Shown piece by piece: positions 1 through 10,220 of a stretch of DNA of 64,000 nt. The stretch lies in NCBI RefSeq assembly GCF_051020765.1, contig NC_134933.1, positions 15,411,461-15,475,460 on the forward strand. The letters are read 5' to 3'. Numbering within the stretch: the first letter of the stretch is position 1; each line of letters begins with the position of its first letter. The position numbers and the translations under genes are program-made. Below the pieces are notes generated by a model. The model did no database searches. It worked only from the letters and a program-made list of their open reading frames with translations, and was not told the DNA's origin. Source of the stretch: Lasioglossum baleicum (taxonomy: Eukaryota; Arthropoda; Insecta; Hymenoptera; Halictidae).

Positions 1-270
1 TGCCCTGACACTTTCCCGAAACTGAACGGAATATCTTTTGTAGCGACAACTGAAACTTGGACACAGATTTGCGCTCTTTACTGCCATCGTGATTTACACG
101 TTTGCAACCGGAATGTTCCTTAGATCGCAAATTTCCTATCATAGGCGTGGATTCATCATATGTAAATAAACAATTTTCAAAAAATATTTATACCCTTCTT
201 TTTAGATATTAACCTTAAAATTAGAACTAACAGAGGATAATTCATCGAGATGAGAAAGCCTTCTGAGTTT
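1..270. other. Intergenic DNA left of MED11
   Basis: I see no coding exon here. It is AT-rich around 160-250 and should include the MED11 3' UTR, because MED11 reads leftward and stops at 271. A plus-strand AATAAA lies near 165. It could serve a gene ending from the left, but nothing in the window supports that gene. Confidence 0.4.
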
Positions 271-767
271 TCATCTTGGTTTGTTTTTTACACGTTCCAA
301 TTCATTCACTCGGCTTCGCGCGTGTTCTAACCTATGCCACGCCATTTGCAGAACCTTTTGACTCGCGTACCCGGAACCTTCATGCGGTTGCCCTGATAAA
401 CAACAAATACCAGTTGAAATTCGAAGAATCGATTAAAAGTTACTTTAGCTATTTGGTAAGGTGTCCTTACCTGTCGAAACTTGGGTTAAATAATTGATTT
501 GCTCGCTCAACTTTGATTCTACGTGACCCAAGGTTTTCAGAAACTGTTGTGTTTGAGCCTCTGCTTGCTTCAAACTAGACTTTTCTTTGCTGAGCTCTAC
601 GAATGCTTGTCCTACGGAAAATTAGTGACACTTCAAGCTTTTCATCGCCGAACGCCGAACTAAATACAATCGAAGAAGAAGTGACGCTTACCTGCGCTTT
701 GCAAACACACGATAATGTCCTTTTCGATCGTTTCCAAGATTTGTATCCTTTCCATTGGTGGCGTCAT
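271..767 (-). CDS. MED11: Mediator complex subunit 11 (MED11)
   Basis: Three exons on the minus strand, 692-767, 471-611 and 271-392, join in phase to 112 residues; human MED11 is similar in size. MED11 is a small helical subunit of the Mediator head module, in the nucleus, pairing with MED22 and helping TFIIH and Pol II assembly. Seen: exon 1 has MERIQILETIEKDI then LQSAG, exon 2 has FVELSKEKS and HVESKLSEQINYLTQVST, and exon 3 has PHEGSGYASQKVLQMAWHRL. These match the family blocks LELSKEK, VEAELSAQIRYLTQVATG and HEGSSY. Splice sites are GTAAG donors with AG acceptors. The start at 767 (MTPP) gives the longest in-frame protein; an ATG four codons later (755) is an alternative. Confidence 0.95.
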
Positions 768-886
768 AATGCAAGGTAATTTCTTGTGCTCTTTTCGGTT
801 GGATAACTGGGTAAGAAAACGTATCAGAAGATAAAAATCCGTCAACGTGAGTCGTGCGACAAAACCATTCACCGGTGGTCAACAAG

Positions 887-889
<3 letters not shown>

Positions 890-947
<58 letters not shown>
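890..947. repeat. (CT)n microsatellite
   Basis: An uninterrupted CT run lies upstream of MED11 and downstream of the Rieske stop, inside the 555-bp gap between the two genes. The rest of the gap (768-1322) shows no coding exon. Confidence 0.97.
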
Positions 948-952
<5 letters not shown>

Positions 953-1322
953 CCCTCTCTTTCGCTTTCAAGGAATGACTTTTAAATGGCATAAACAGTG
1001 TTTGGAAAATGACAGTAAAACCATACGAGCCGAGCTGAAATTACTTTCCATCATCTGAGGTATGATTAAACGCGGCGTTGATAATTGATATAAAATTTTA
1101 ATGACATTCTGATGACAAATATACTGTACCAACCATAGATGTCGCCACGAGTAGCTGGCATGGCGCAACGGACGATTTTTCCGACTGTTCACGATGAGGC
1201 CTGTCTCTGAATCATCACCATTGATGTATTTATGCACTTAACGAGAATTAAACGAAGAACGAGAAACGAGGAAAACTGGAGGGATGAAAAAACGGATAAT
1301 TGAGATTGAAACGACGTTGATA

Positions 1323-3316
1323 TCAACCAACGAGGATAGCGTTGTTCTCGAGAAACTCGTATTCTGGTATTTCCAAGTTGGTGGGGGCCGGCCCCCGACG
1401 TATGCGACCAGCTCCGTCAAAGTGCGAGCCGTGACACGGACAATAGAACCCTCCGGGGATAATACCAGCGTTCGGAATCGGAATGCATCCGAGATGCGTG
1501 CAAATTCCAATCACGACCAACCACTCGGGCCTTTTGGCCCTTTCCTCGTCGGACTCGGGATCCCTCAATTCCGAGAGGCTCACCCGTCTCTCTTGATCTA
1601 TAATGGATTGTGGGCTGCAACACCGCGTACAGGAAAATCAAGACAATCAGGAAAACTCTGGGAAACTCGATCGTTTCCTGGAAGACTTACCGGTGATACA
1701 CGAAAACCGGTTTTCCACGCCACTTCGCGACCAACACTTTCCCTACGGTTATATTTTCCAAACTAATTTCGGCCTGCGCCTCCGCTAGGACATCCCGCGA
1801 CGGTGATAAGAACAGAACGTAGTGTAAGATGTGAGACTTCAGTCCGTACATGGCTGCAACGCTGAACACTGTCAACGAGATAACCATTACATCATTCTCG
1901 CTTTCTCCCTCTGCGAATACCGCCGTTTTCCCTCGTTAAAGTCGCATGCCGATCACTTTGCAACGGTCACGTGACCGGAGGGAAAATGGATCACCGTATA
2001 CATACATTGGGTCGACATACAAAATATTCGTCCACCTTTTAAACACGAATAACTTTTTTAAAATTGGACCCGACAGCTTGAGTTTTCTCGAGACGTTAGA
2101 AGGATCAGTTTACCAGCTAATGTGTAAATAATATACTTTTTTTTAATTGTTACTGGTCGCAATTGCAAAGGAAAAAGTAAAGGTGATGATTTTTAAATAT
2201 TTTATCTGTGCCTGTAATGAAAATTTAAAAAGTTTCATCGAAATCGATCAAGGCTGTTATAAAATATGATTGATTGAAAATAGGAAAAATTGTTAGGATC
2301 TGCGATTTAGATGAATCGCAAACGCTTTCAATGAAACTTTGTACACACGTATATAACTTACTTAGCTTTTCAAAATACATGTTTTAAATTTTCATTACAG
2401 GCACAGATAAAAAGTTTGAAAATCGTGACCTTTACGTTTTCCTTCGCAATTGCGATGAGTAACAACTTAAAAGAAAAACTAATCCTTCTAACGTCTCGAA
2501 GAAACTCAAGCTGTCGGGTCCAATTTTGAAAAAGTTATCCGTTTTTAAAAGGTGTACACCCACTGTAGATATATTTGGCGTCGAATGCGCCATGGGCCAT
2601 GGGTGCTTGGTATAGCAATGCGACGCTAACTATAGTAGGAAAAGCTACGGCTAAACAAGATCGTCCGTGTCGTTTCTAGATTTTGTCGTAATTAAACTGT
2701 ACATGCATGCACTGTATCGATTAAAAGCTTGTGTACGCTTACATGAAAGCTTGTCGAACACTTTTGTGCTTACGTAACTATTGTCTGATTTAGCTAGACA
2801 ACCATTTACGATGTCGATGATTCCAAAATCGGCACGAATTTTCTTGGTTAGCCAATACGTTTACGTTTTATTGTTCGATTCGTTTTAGAGTGTAGGACAT
2901 TTCCAGTTGTTCCGTTATTTGACTTTCTTTATTTTCAATGAAATGTTTTAATATCGAAAATCGATACGCACGATTATTCTTTGATATTTGTATAATAGAG
3001 GTAGTTTATCCGAAGGTCACGCCGAACAAATAGAACATTTTCAAAAGTGTGCGATCGCGGTTGGAAAATTACAGCCCGGAAGAAGGAACCCACCAAAAGA
3101 CGACACGGAGGCTTTGAACCTTCGTTCATCCACGGATTTCGCAGCAGACACATTGGGATTCTGAACAGATTTCTTGCGGTATTCTTGAAATGTGACTTTT
3201 GGTAGATCCGAATGGGCGTATCGGTTTCGCAGCCGAAAGAAACTTGCGTTTAGGCAGCTACCAAATATTCGGATCGACGCGGAGAGATCAGTCGGCGGTA
3301 CTCTAAAGCACGCCAT
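1323..3316 (-). CDS. Rieske iron-sulfur protein of complex III, divergent paralogue
   Basis: The best exon chain is 3120-3316, 1691-1900 and 1323-1614 (phases 2, 2, 0), giving 232 residues. The product is the Rieske 2Fe-2S subunit of mitochondrial cytochrome bc1, passing electrons from ubiquinol to cytochrome c1 at the inner membrane. Seen: a short basic presequence, YAHSDLPKVTFQEYRKKS (start of the mature protein), a membrane helix near residues 70-90, RDVLAEAQAEI, KWRGKPVFVYHR, then cluster ligands C174-T-H176-L-G-C179 and C194-P-C196-H197-G-S-H, and GPAPTNLEIPEYEF. Oddities: the presequence is much shorter than in the usual insect protein, and an extra residue or two (NAGIIPGG) replaces the usual NAGDFGG, so a second, possibly tissue-restricted copy is likely. 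The exon 2/3 junction is firm. The exon 1/2 junction (donor GTTCAA at 3119) is my least certain splice. A palindromic MITE sits in intron 1. Confidence 0.82.
2005..2565. mobile_element. Palindromic mariner-like MITE in Rieske intron 1
   Basis: Two long inverted arms face each other: the segment around 2040-2100 is repeated in reverse complement at about 2475-2555, and a second matching pair is at 2180-2230 and 2380-2430. The ends read TACATTGGG and, reversed, TACAGTGGG, flanked by TA dinucleotides, as for Tc1/mariner insertions. There is no coding capacity. The left outer arm has an insertion of about 15 bp relative to the right. It shares blocks such as AATAACTTTTTT and TGGACC with the element at 56233-56477. 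Confidence 0.75.
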
Positions 3317-3662
3317 TTTACACCGTTTTCTGTGATCTGTTATCCGTAAACTGTGATTCGTGTCATGGGCGTCATGGTTAACATTCGACTGTTTGGAAAA
3401 CAGTGGAAAATAACCGTGAAACCACGTGAAACAACACAGAACTCGATACAGGTGGTCTCAGCAGTTTGAAACCATTTCCGAGCATTAGTCTACCGTACAT
3501 AGAGTCGGCTAGCAATCATCGATTATAATCTCGCGTCGTGGAATCTGTTTCTGCTAATCTCGCGTCTGCACAGCGTGTATCTAACAATCAAATTGATAAC
3601 AAGACGTGTGAACTTCGCTCCTTCGTATCGCTATACGACACTAAACAGACATCTGCGAACAA
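3317..3662. other. Rieske upstream / vanin 3' region
   Basis: This 346-bp gap lies between the Rieske start and the vanin-like stop, both on the minus strand. It must hold the Rieske promoter and the vanin 3' UTR. I found no TATA box, poly(A) hexamer or coding exon that I could defend. Confidence 0.4.
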
Positions 3663-6600
3663 TTAACGTCGATTCGCGAGCAAGCAGATTGTGGACATCA
3701 AGATTGGGAGGATGATCGTAGAAAGAGAGAATAATTCGGCGCTTCCATTGGATAGTTTTTGCAAGTCTCGTATGTATATGCCGAAAGTAGATATGTCGCT
3801 GGTCGGTTCTTTGAGGGTGATCGTGTATCGGGTTGCGTTTTCAGTAGTTAGCCATTCTTTAGAGTAGGTCCATCGTTCGAACGGAAGCAGCGAGGAATTC
3901 AACGCGCTAGGTAATGCTAGCACTCTGGTCGAAATGCGGTCGGTTGTGGTGATTTCAATATTTTTGAACGTTACTTTCGACGGTTTAACAACGCCGCAGG
4001 ACGCGACCGATTCGTCGGAACATTGCGTCAACGCGCATACTCGAATATCGGCTTCCACGGTATGACCATAAAAGCGACATCCGTTGAAAACGACGGCGCG
4101 ATAGATGCTTGACGCCTCGTTGATGTCGGCAGCCTTGCTGCCACGAAAATTGCAACAGAAATCCCGGTGACAAACAGTTTTGTTGAACGATGTCTCGTTC
4201 AGTGGAACGGTCTCGAACGACTGGATGCTGTCGCGCATAATGCGAACCCCAAGGACAACATCCGTCGTGCCGTTCATCCTGTAGCAACTGTCAGCAATTT
4301 TGTCCGACGACGGGTCTTTTTCTGGGGACGACAGTACATCAGGATGTGCTACCGGTGTCTTTTTCGGCACCCGAGAGACAAGCAGTCGGCTTTGCGATTT
4401 CTCGGTGATGGTCGCGTTAGCTATTCCTTTGGTTCCTGGAAAATCCCAAAGCGATCGGATCATATTAAATAATACGCAGGAGTCATCTGGATCCGCTCGT
4501 TGCTCGAAGATGCCGATCCAGGAACGAAAGAAAAATGTCGAGGAACTCTTAGAAATGCGCTGCACGAATTTCCGGTGACATGCGAGTGTATGTACTATCC
4601 ATTTGTAAAAGAAACTATCCGCAAAATTGTTTACACCGAAGAAAATTGTTGTTAGAGTTTGCTTTTACATCAACACCTTCTACTCGTCGAGGAGAGAAAA
4701 TGTTTAAAAGGCACTATATGTCGCAAACAAAGTTTTTGCAAGTACCTATGGTTTACATTAATGTTTGATAATGTAGGATTAATATTCTTATGTATAACAA
4801 TGGATATGAGGTTTACTTTAATATTCTGAATGTGCAGGGAGACAATGATGACTTGGTACGGGGCTGGCGATGAATGTCCCTTTAAATTAGATTATGTTTT
4901 GTGTCATCGACACGATCAGGTGGACTGTAGTAGTAGGCTTTTGTCTATAAGGGGACCCCGAACATAAACCAAGATCCAAATTCTACGTTTTTCTCATAAA
5001 GTTATTTAGTTGGGGCTAGGGGCCCCGAAATTCTGCTTTGCCCGAGGCCCCAACTAGTTATAACGCGCTACTGCTCCACACAATCAAATTCTGCAAAAAC
5101 TTTAACAGTTTGGTTCTTTACAAATCTTTTCTCTTGTCAATGAGTTGATGTAAAAGCGAATCTCAACAACAATTTTCTTTGTTGTAAACAATTTTGCAGC
5201 AAGTTTCTTTCACGAGTATCCATCGGTCCAGACGTGTTGATTCACCCCAAGGACGGATGACCATTACTTTTTATTACAAACAGCGTAATGCCTACCTAAA
5301 TAAATACCGCTTCCTGCGCTTCCGGCTCTTGGATTGTTGTAACCGGCCGCCAGCATATTCACGTCCTCGCCGTAAGACCATCCGTATTGCGTTTGAACGG
5401 CTGAAAGAGAACTTGAGTTCGAATATTCTGTCACGGTTTACGGGGCCGAAGAAATTACCTGTAAGAAACGGTGCCTCGGAGAACCAGGCGGTGCTGTACA
5501 CGATGTCCGTAACTCCGAGCTGCCTCGTCAGATTCAGCGCCGGCACCGGAAATAGTATGTCGAAGCATATGAACGTGCCAAACTTGACGCCAAAATCAGT
5601 GTCGAAAGTGACGATTTCCGGCGGGTTGACCACCTCGAATTGCTCCTCGTTGTAGAGATTAACCTTGCGGTACCTGCGTGCAAGCGAAACCAGTCACGCT
5701 TAGCTAGTCTTTATCCCTTTATCCCTTAACCGGAAATACTGACTTTTCTTCCGCCAAATCTTCTGCAATACAATTGTTCCAATACGGAATAAAATTGGGG
5801 TATACGGAGGAAAAAGGAGATGGTAAGGGATCGAAGAGAATAAAGTGCTTTGACTTTTTTGCTCACTGAATGCACGTCTCAAACTAACTTGTCGACTGAC
5901 GACACTGTCTTCCGAGATATCCTGCCGTTCTCGATACAGTTATAGGAAAAGTGGTGTCTGAATTAGGCCTGTGAGAAAGAAAGAGTGTCACCTGGCTATT
6001 ATTTTCCCGTTTCGGTCGAATGCTACGTTCGTGTTGTGGTAGATCGTACGGCTGTCGGTGCATTCCACGTTGTGCGCATTAGGGCAAGCTTTCTCGGCGA
6101 TGTTTGCTACCAGATAAATGCTGTTTGTCAGCGCCGCGCAGGATAGCTGCTTTAATGTCTGCGCAAACATCGACAAACGTCTTCAGACGAGTTTCAAGTA
6201 CTTACACGCTGCTCGAGAAAAGCTTTCCGATAACCGACTTACTTGGCTGACATCGTTCCGATTCCCCGTGCACGGAACGTACTCTTCCTTGGGGGAAGGT
6301 ATAGCTGTCGTCCATGGATCCATCTCGGATTTCGCCGGCATATGGTACGAAGTTAATCCGTCCTCCGGGAACACTATAATGTCAGCGCCCTGGAAAACGC
6401 AAACGCATACACGCGAATACAAAATGCGGAATACGAAATCACCGAGCGAAGGCTCACCTGTTGTTTCGCCTGCTTCGCGAAATCGGTATAGTTGTTCACG
6501 TTCGTCTGCAGAGTCGCCAGGCCGTTCTTAGCGTTGACGAACGGCGCGAATTCTACCACAGCCCCGACATAATAATCCTTCTGGTCCAGCTCCGTCACCT

Positions 6601-6735
6601 GCGAATTGGAGCAATGGATGCGTGTCGGCACGATTTCGAATTCCTAGGCGAGTTGCAACTTGCTTTTACCTGTTGCGAAAACTGCACCAGAGTCAGCAAC
6701 AGCAACAGTCCCAAAGGACCCACAGCGACACGCAT
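3663..6735 (-). CDS. Vanin-like protein (pantetheinase/biotinidase family), GPI-anchored
   Basis: Seven exons join in phase: 6670-6735, 6458-6598, 6243-6389, 5992-6158, 5459-5673, 5296-5400, 3663-4435, giving 537 residues (human vanin-1 is 513). The family hydrolyses pantetheine to pantothenate and cysteamine, or biocytin-type amides, at the cell surface. Exon 1 is exactly a Leu-rich signal peptide, followed by VTELDQKDYYVGAVVEFAP. The nitrilase triad is visible: Glu78 in FPEDG, Lys177 in RYRKVNLY and Cys210 in GTFICFDILF, one residue off the human numbering. The C-terminal half has the vanin-specific CHRDFCCNF, YRAVVFNGCRFYG and VCALTQCSDESVASCG blocks. The last 20-25 residues are hydrophobic after NGSAE, which fits a GPI-anchor signal. 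Acceptors for exons 4 and 6 were chosen by phase and by alignment to vanins. Substrate is not deducible. Confidence 0.93.
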
Positions 6736-7389
6736 GGTTGCTCGTTCTACCCTCTGCTATTCGCTATCAAATCGCTGGATGCTTCTTTTCTTCGCTCGCT
6801 GGAACAATACGTCGATCTAAACTGGCCGAACGCGCCGCAGCTTCTGGAACGATTTAACAGAGGACGCAGAGTGAAAAGAGTTTTCCCGATAACGGAGAAG
6901 TTGACGCGGTTCTAAATAGAGACCTTAGGCGTGCCTTAGGTAAATGAAGATCGCGGAAGACGAGGCCGGCGAACAATGACAACGCTCGCTCGCGACGGGA
7001 CTCCCCGCAAAACTCCGTTCCCGAAGTTCCCCGAGAGCGGCTGAATCTTTTCGTCGCGCGAGAACGTCGCGCGTCGGTGAAGTTCGGACAATGTTGTTCG
7101 GAATTGTCCGAGCCCCACTTTCCACAGAGATCGCGACACGGAATAAAAATCGTTTATTATCGTCGCTATCAAATATATCTGTTGCATTGCGCGGCGTGAT
7201 GTAGCTGGTTTTTCCCGAACAATGCGATCAAGCGAGACTTTGGAATCGAGACGATAGTCGAGAGACTCGAGCGCGTCTGCCTCATCGTAGATAGTCAAAC
7301 CTGTGCTCGAAGGACGCTCATAGGTCGAAATTAACTACACGTGTGGATTTATCTACGCGATCAAACGATTTCGTACCGGTCAAAGCTTA
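6736..7389. other. Vanin upstream region
   Basis: This is the likely promoter and 5' UTR of the vanin-like gene. Open frames here have no recognisable similarity and overlap each other on both strands, as expected by chance in CG-rich DNA. Confidence 0.4.
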
Positions 7390-8187
7390 AACGGCTCACA
7401 GACGACACGATTTGTCGTACGAGTAAGGTGAAAGGTAAGGTGAAAGACAAGTCGTATTCATTTGTGCCAACAAACAGCAAATCGTACAAAATCGTATTGC
7501 AGTACATTTTCGCGATGGAACCGAGCGTATCAAAAAGGACAGCAGAAAAGGAAATGAAGAAAAAGCGCGGAAAAGAAAAAAAAATAGTGTAAAAAATGGC
7601 TACGTAAACGGCATGTATATTCGAACATTTACTTATTATGAGAACTACGTACCAATGAACCGGTAGATTTCAAGAATTATTTAAGAATGGACGGAGTTGC
7701 TTCCCACATTTCTTGTTAGAATTACTTGACCATAAAATTACAATACAAACCACAAATATGAGAGAAACAATTTGTGCTGAAGAAAGATTGATTGTTACTC
7801 TGTGATATTTGGTCACTGGGAGTTCTTATGAAGATCTTAAATTCGATAGTCGATATCACGTCAATCTTTAGGTAAAAATGGCCCCAAAACAATGTGTAAA
7901 TTGCTGGGCAATTTACGAAACATTAAAAAGAGAACATTTAAAGGTAAGTGTAACAAGGAGATACTATTGATACTTGTTAATAACTACCCGCAAACGGTTA
8001 AACCTGTCGTATGTCCAACTGCGTCGTACGACAGATTTTCAGCATGCCGCACTGCCGTACGATTCGACCGCGTCGATCTACAAATTGTACAACCGCACCA
8101 CAATCGTTGCAATTGTCTTTCAGACGGTTGAAGCAACTTCATTTGTACGATTTGTTGTACGATAAATTGCATCGTCTGTGGGCCGTT
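7390..8187. mobile_element. TIR transposon, possible PIF/Harbinger-type MITE
   Basis: The terminal inverted repeats begin AACGGCTCACAGACGA (left) and AACGGCCCACAGACGA (right, reversed), with imperfect similarity for another 15-20 bp. Both ends are flanked by TTA (7387-7389 and 8188-8190), a 3-bp duplication typical of PIF/Harbinger. The interior has repeated GTCGTACGAC-like palindromes. An 83-codon frame at 7341-7592 overlaps the left end and resembles no transposase I know. Confidence 0.6.
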
Positions 8188-9422
8188 TTAGCCAGGGAGG
8201 ACATGAGAGAGTGCTCACGTCCGCGTCCGAGCCTGGGTTTCGATGCCTCCGGCATAGCCCGGGCGTTACGTCCCAGCGGATCAGAAATCGAAACCTTATT
8301 GGGTCCTTCGTAGCATGAACTGGAACCTGCTATTCTTTGTTTTTAACCTTTATGTAGCCAACCAAAAAATATAGATTATTTAAAACCTTTTATTTAAAAT
8401 TACTTAAAACACAAATTTTCATTTTAAAAGGGGGTAGACTGCTTTTTCCAGGATTGTAAGGGTGCGGGATTCGCCTTCTGATTTCTCCATAATACAAACA
8501 CGGGGTTTTTCAGTAGTCAAAGACGCTAGATAAAAGATCGATCTAAGGCGCTATTTTTTCGTATATATATGTATATAGAATTCGTATAGAATTCTAGTAA
8601 CATTACCAAATTGTAAATGATACATTCGTAGCTTCTGAACTTTCGTCGATTCTACATAAACAATACGTCTTAGAAAAATTTCAAACACCGTTGAACGTGG
8701 AATTTGTTGTGCCTACTTGCTACATACTTCCATAACGAGTACTAGTCTCTTTCAAGCTTTCTCCGAACAAACGCGTGTCAAATCACTAAATTGTAGATTA
8801 ATATTAAACATTCGTAGCCATGTAGATGGGCCAGATGACTTTAATTAGTTTCATGAATATTGATTTCGTGTTGTGGGCTGCAATTGGCTATATATAATGG
8901 ACGAATAATTGGTTGCCGAATAAATGCCACGATGTACAAGAATTTCGTTGAAGTGCAAATTAGGAATCACACGTAACTCGCATCGGAAATCAACATTTTA
9001 TATTTCCAACAGGTCAATGCGTCCGCCCATAAAGCAGGAGTTGACAAATTGCTTTGTGTTCTGCCCTGTTCTGCAAAGTCTCCCGATTTTGATATCATAG
9101 AAAATTGTCGGGAAAAACTTTCGCGAGCTGTTTATGTCAATAATTGACAATTTCATAGAATCCAGGAGCTGGAGAAATGGGATTGGCGAACACTTTCACA
9201 AATGAAACTCTAAAACAGTTATATAAATCATTACCGAATCCAATGGTAGAAGTTAAGAAGCGTGAAAGTTCAACCCATTATTAAATATGTAAATAGAGAT
9301 TCTTAAAATTTATGGTTGTGTTATCTTTTCATGCGGCAGTGATGATCTCTGTACAGTTTCTTGAGACTATTAGAAATGACGTTCCCAATTTGGAAGAGGA
9401 AGCTCGAGTTGTGACTCTGACA
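8188..9422. other. Intergenic, no gene seen
   Basis: The sequence is AT-rich, with a short alternating TA tract near 8560. The segment 8200-8320 is unusually GC-rich for its surroundings and may belong to another repeat. No coding exon is supported. Confidence 0.4.
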
Positions 9423-10220
9423 CAGAGTTGGGCAAAAATCAACTAATAATTAAAAATGACTAATAGTCTGATTGATTGTTAGTCAAAACTTTTTGATTAG
9501 TTAGTCATAACTACATGGCACTAGTTAGTCACAACTCTAAATAATCGTTAATTATTGCTTATTAGTTATGATTAATCATTAGTTAGTTTAAATGATCAGT
9601 CATCAATCTTTAGTCATCAGTCACTATTGTACGATTAGTATACATCAATATGTATACTTACTTGACTGATTATGACTAAACGTGTCATAATCTGTATTTT
9701 ATATGTTTATAAACTAATAGGATATTTTTTTGCTATTATAATGTCTTATTTTAATTTATAACCATTTTTAGTCATTAATCATAATGAAATTCTGATTGCG
9801 TATTTAGTCATTAGTTATGCCATTATAGTCAGTATTCAATATTCATTTTTAATAAAAATTTAGTCATTCTTCATTAGTCATTACGCTCACAAATACATAC
9901 GTAGCCATTACTCATAGTCACGCTCATGTATTTACTCTTAGTCATTAATTATTAGTCACTTTTGTAGAGCTTATGCAGTTATTAGACAATAATCATTAGA
10001 CAGCGAATCTTTATGCAAAATAAAACCTTTGCACCTGAATTGCTACAAACTGGAGTGATATAGAAATTCATTTTCTTTCTTAATATGTCTAATAGGTTGA
10101 GAATAATGTAATAGTATGTTTATATTCTTCTAATATTTTTACTGTCTTAAATTGCACTTGTTCATTTTTGTCATAAATGCATAAAATCCGCTGTCTAATA
10201 ATCATAATTGCCCATCTCTG
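9423..10220. mobile_element. hAT-type MITE with low-complexity interior
   Basis: The left end is CAGAGTTGGGCAAAAATCA and the right end, reversed, is CAGAGATGGGCAATTAT, the usual animal hAT terminus. The flanks are CTCTGACA and CTCTGAGA, an 8-bp target duplication with one mismatch. The interior is mostly degenerate TTAGTCAT units. A second TIR element is nested near the right end. Just outside the right end is a sequence (about 10229-10285) that recurs at 36370-36414. Confidence 0.72.
9999..10195. mobile_element. Nested TIR MITE (GACWGCGGATYTTTATGCA family)
   Basis: The left end GACAGCGAATCTTTATGCA is matched by an inverted GACAGCGGATTTTATGCA at the right end, both flanked by TA. It lies inside the hAT-type MITE at 9423-10220. 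Single ends of the same family appear at about 30825, 33008, 33796 and 53769. Confidence 0.6.

Noticed and set aside
3985..4578. Frames of about 100 codons opposite and across the vanin C-terminal exon
   Set aside because: They are shadows of the vanin coding frame, which is explained by family motifs.
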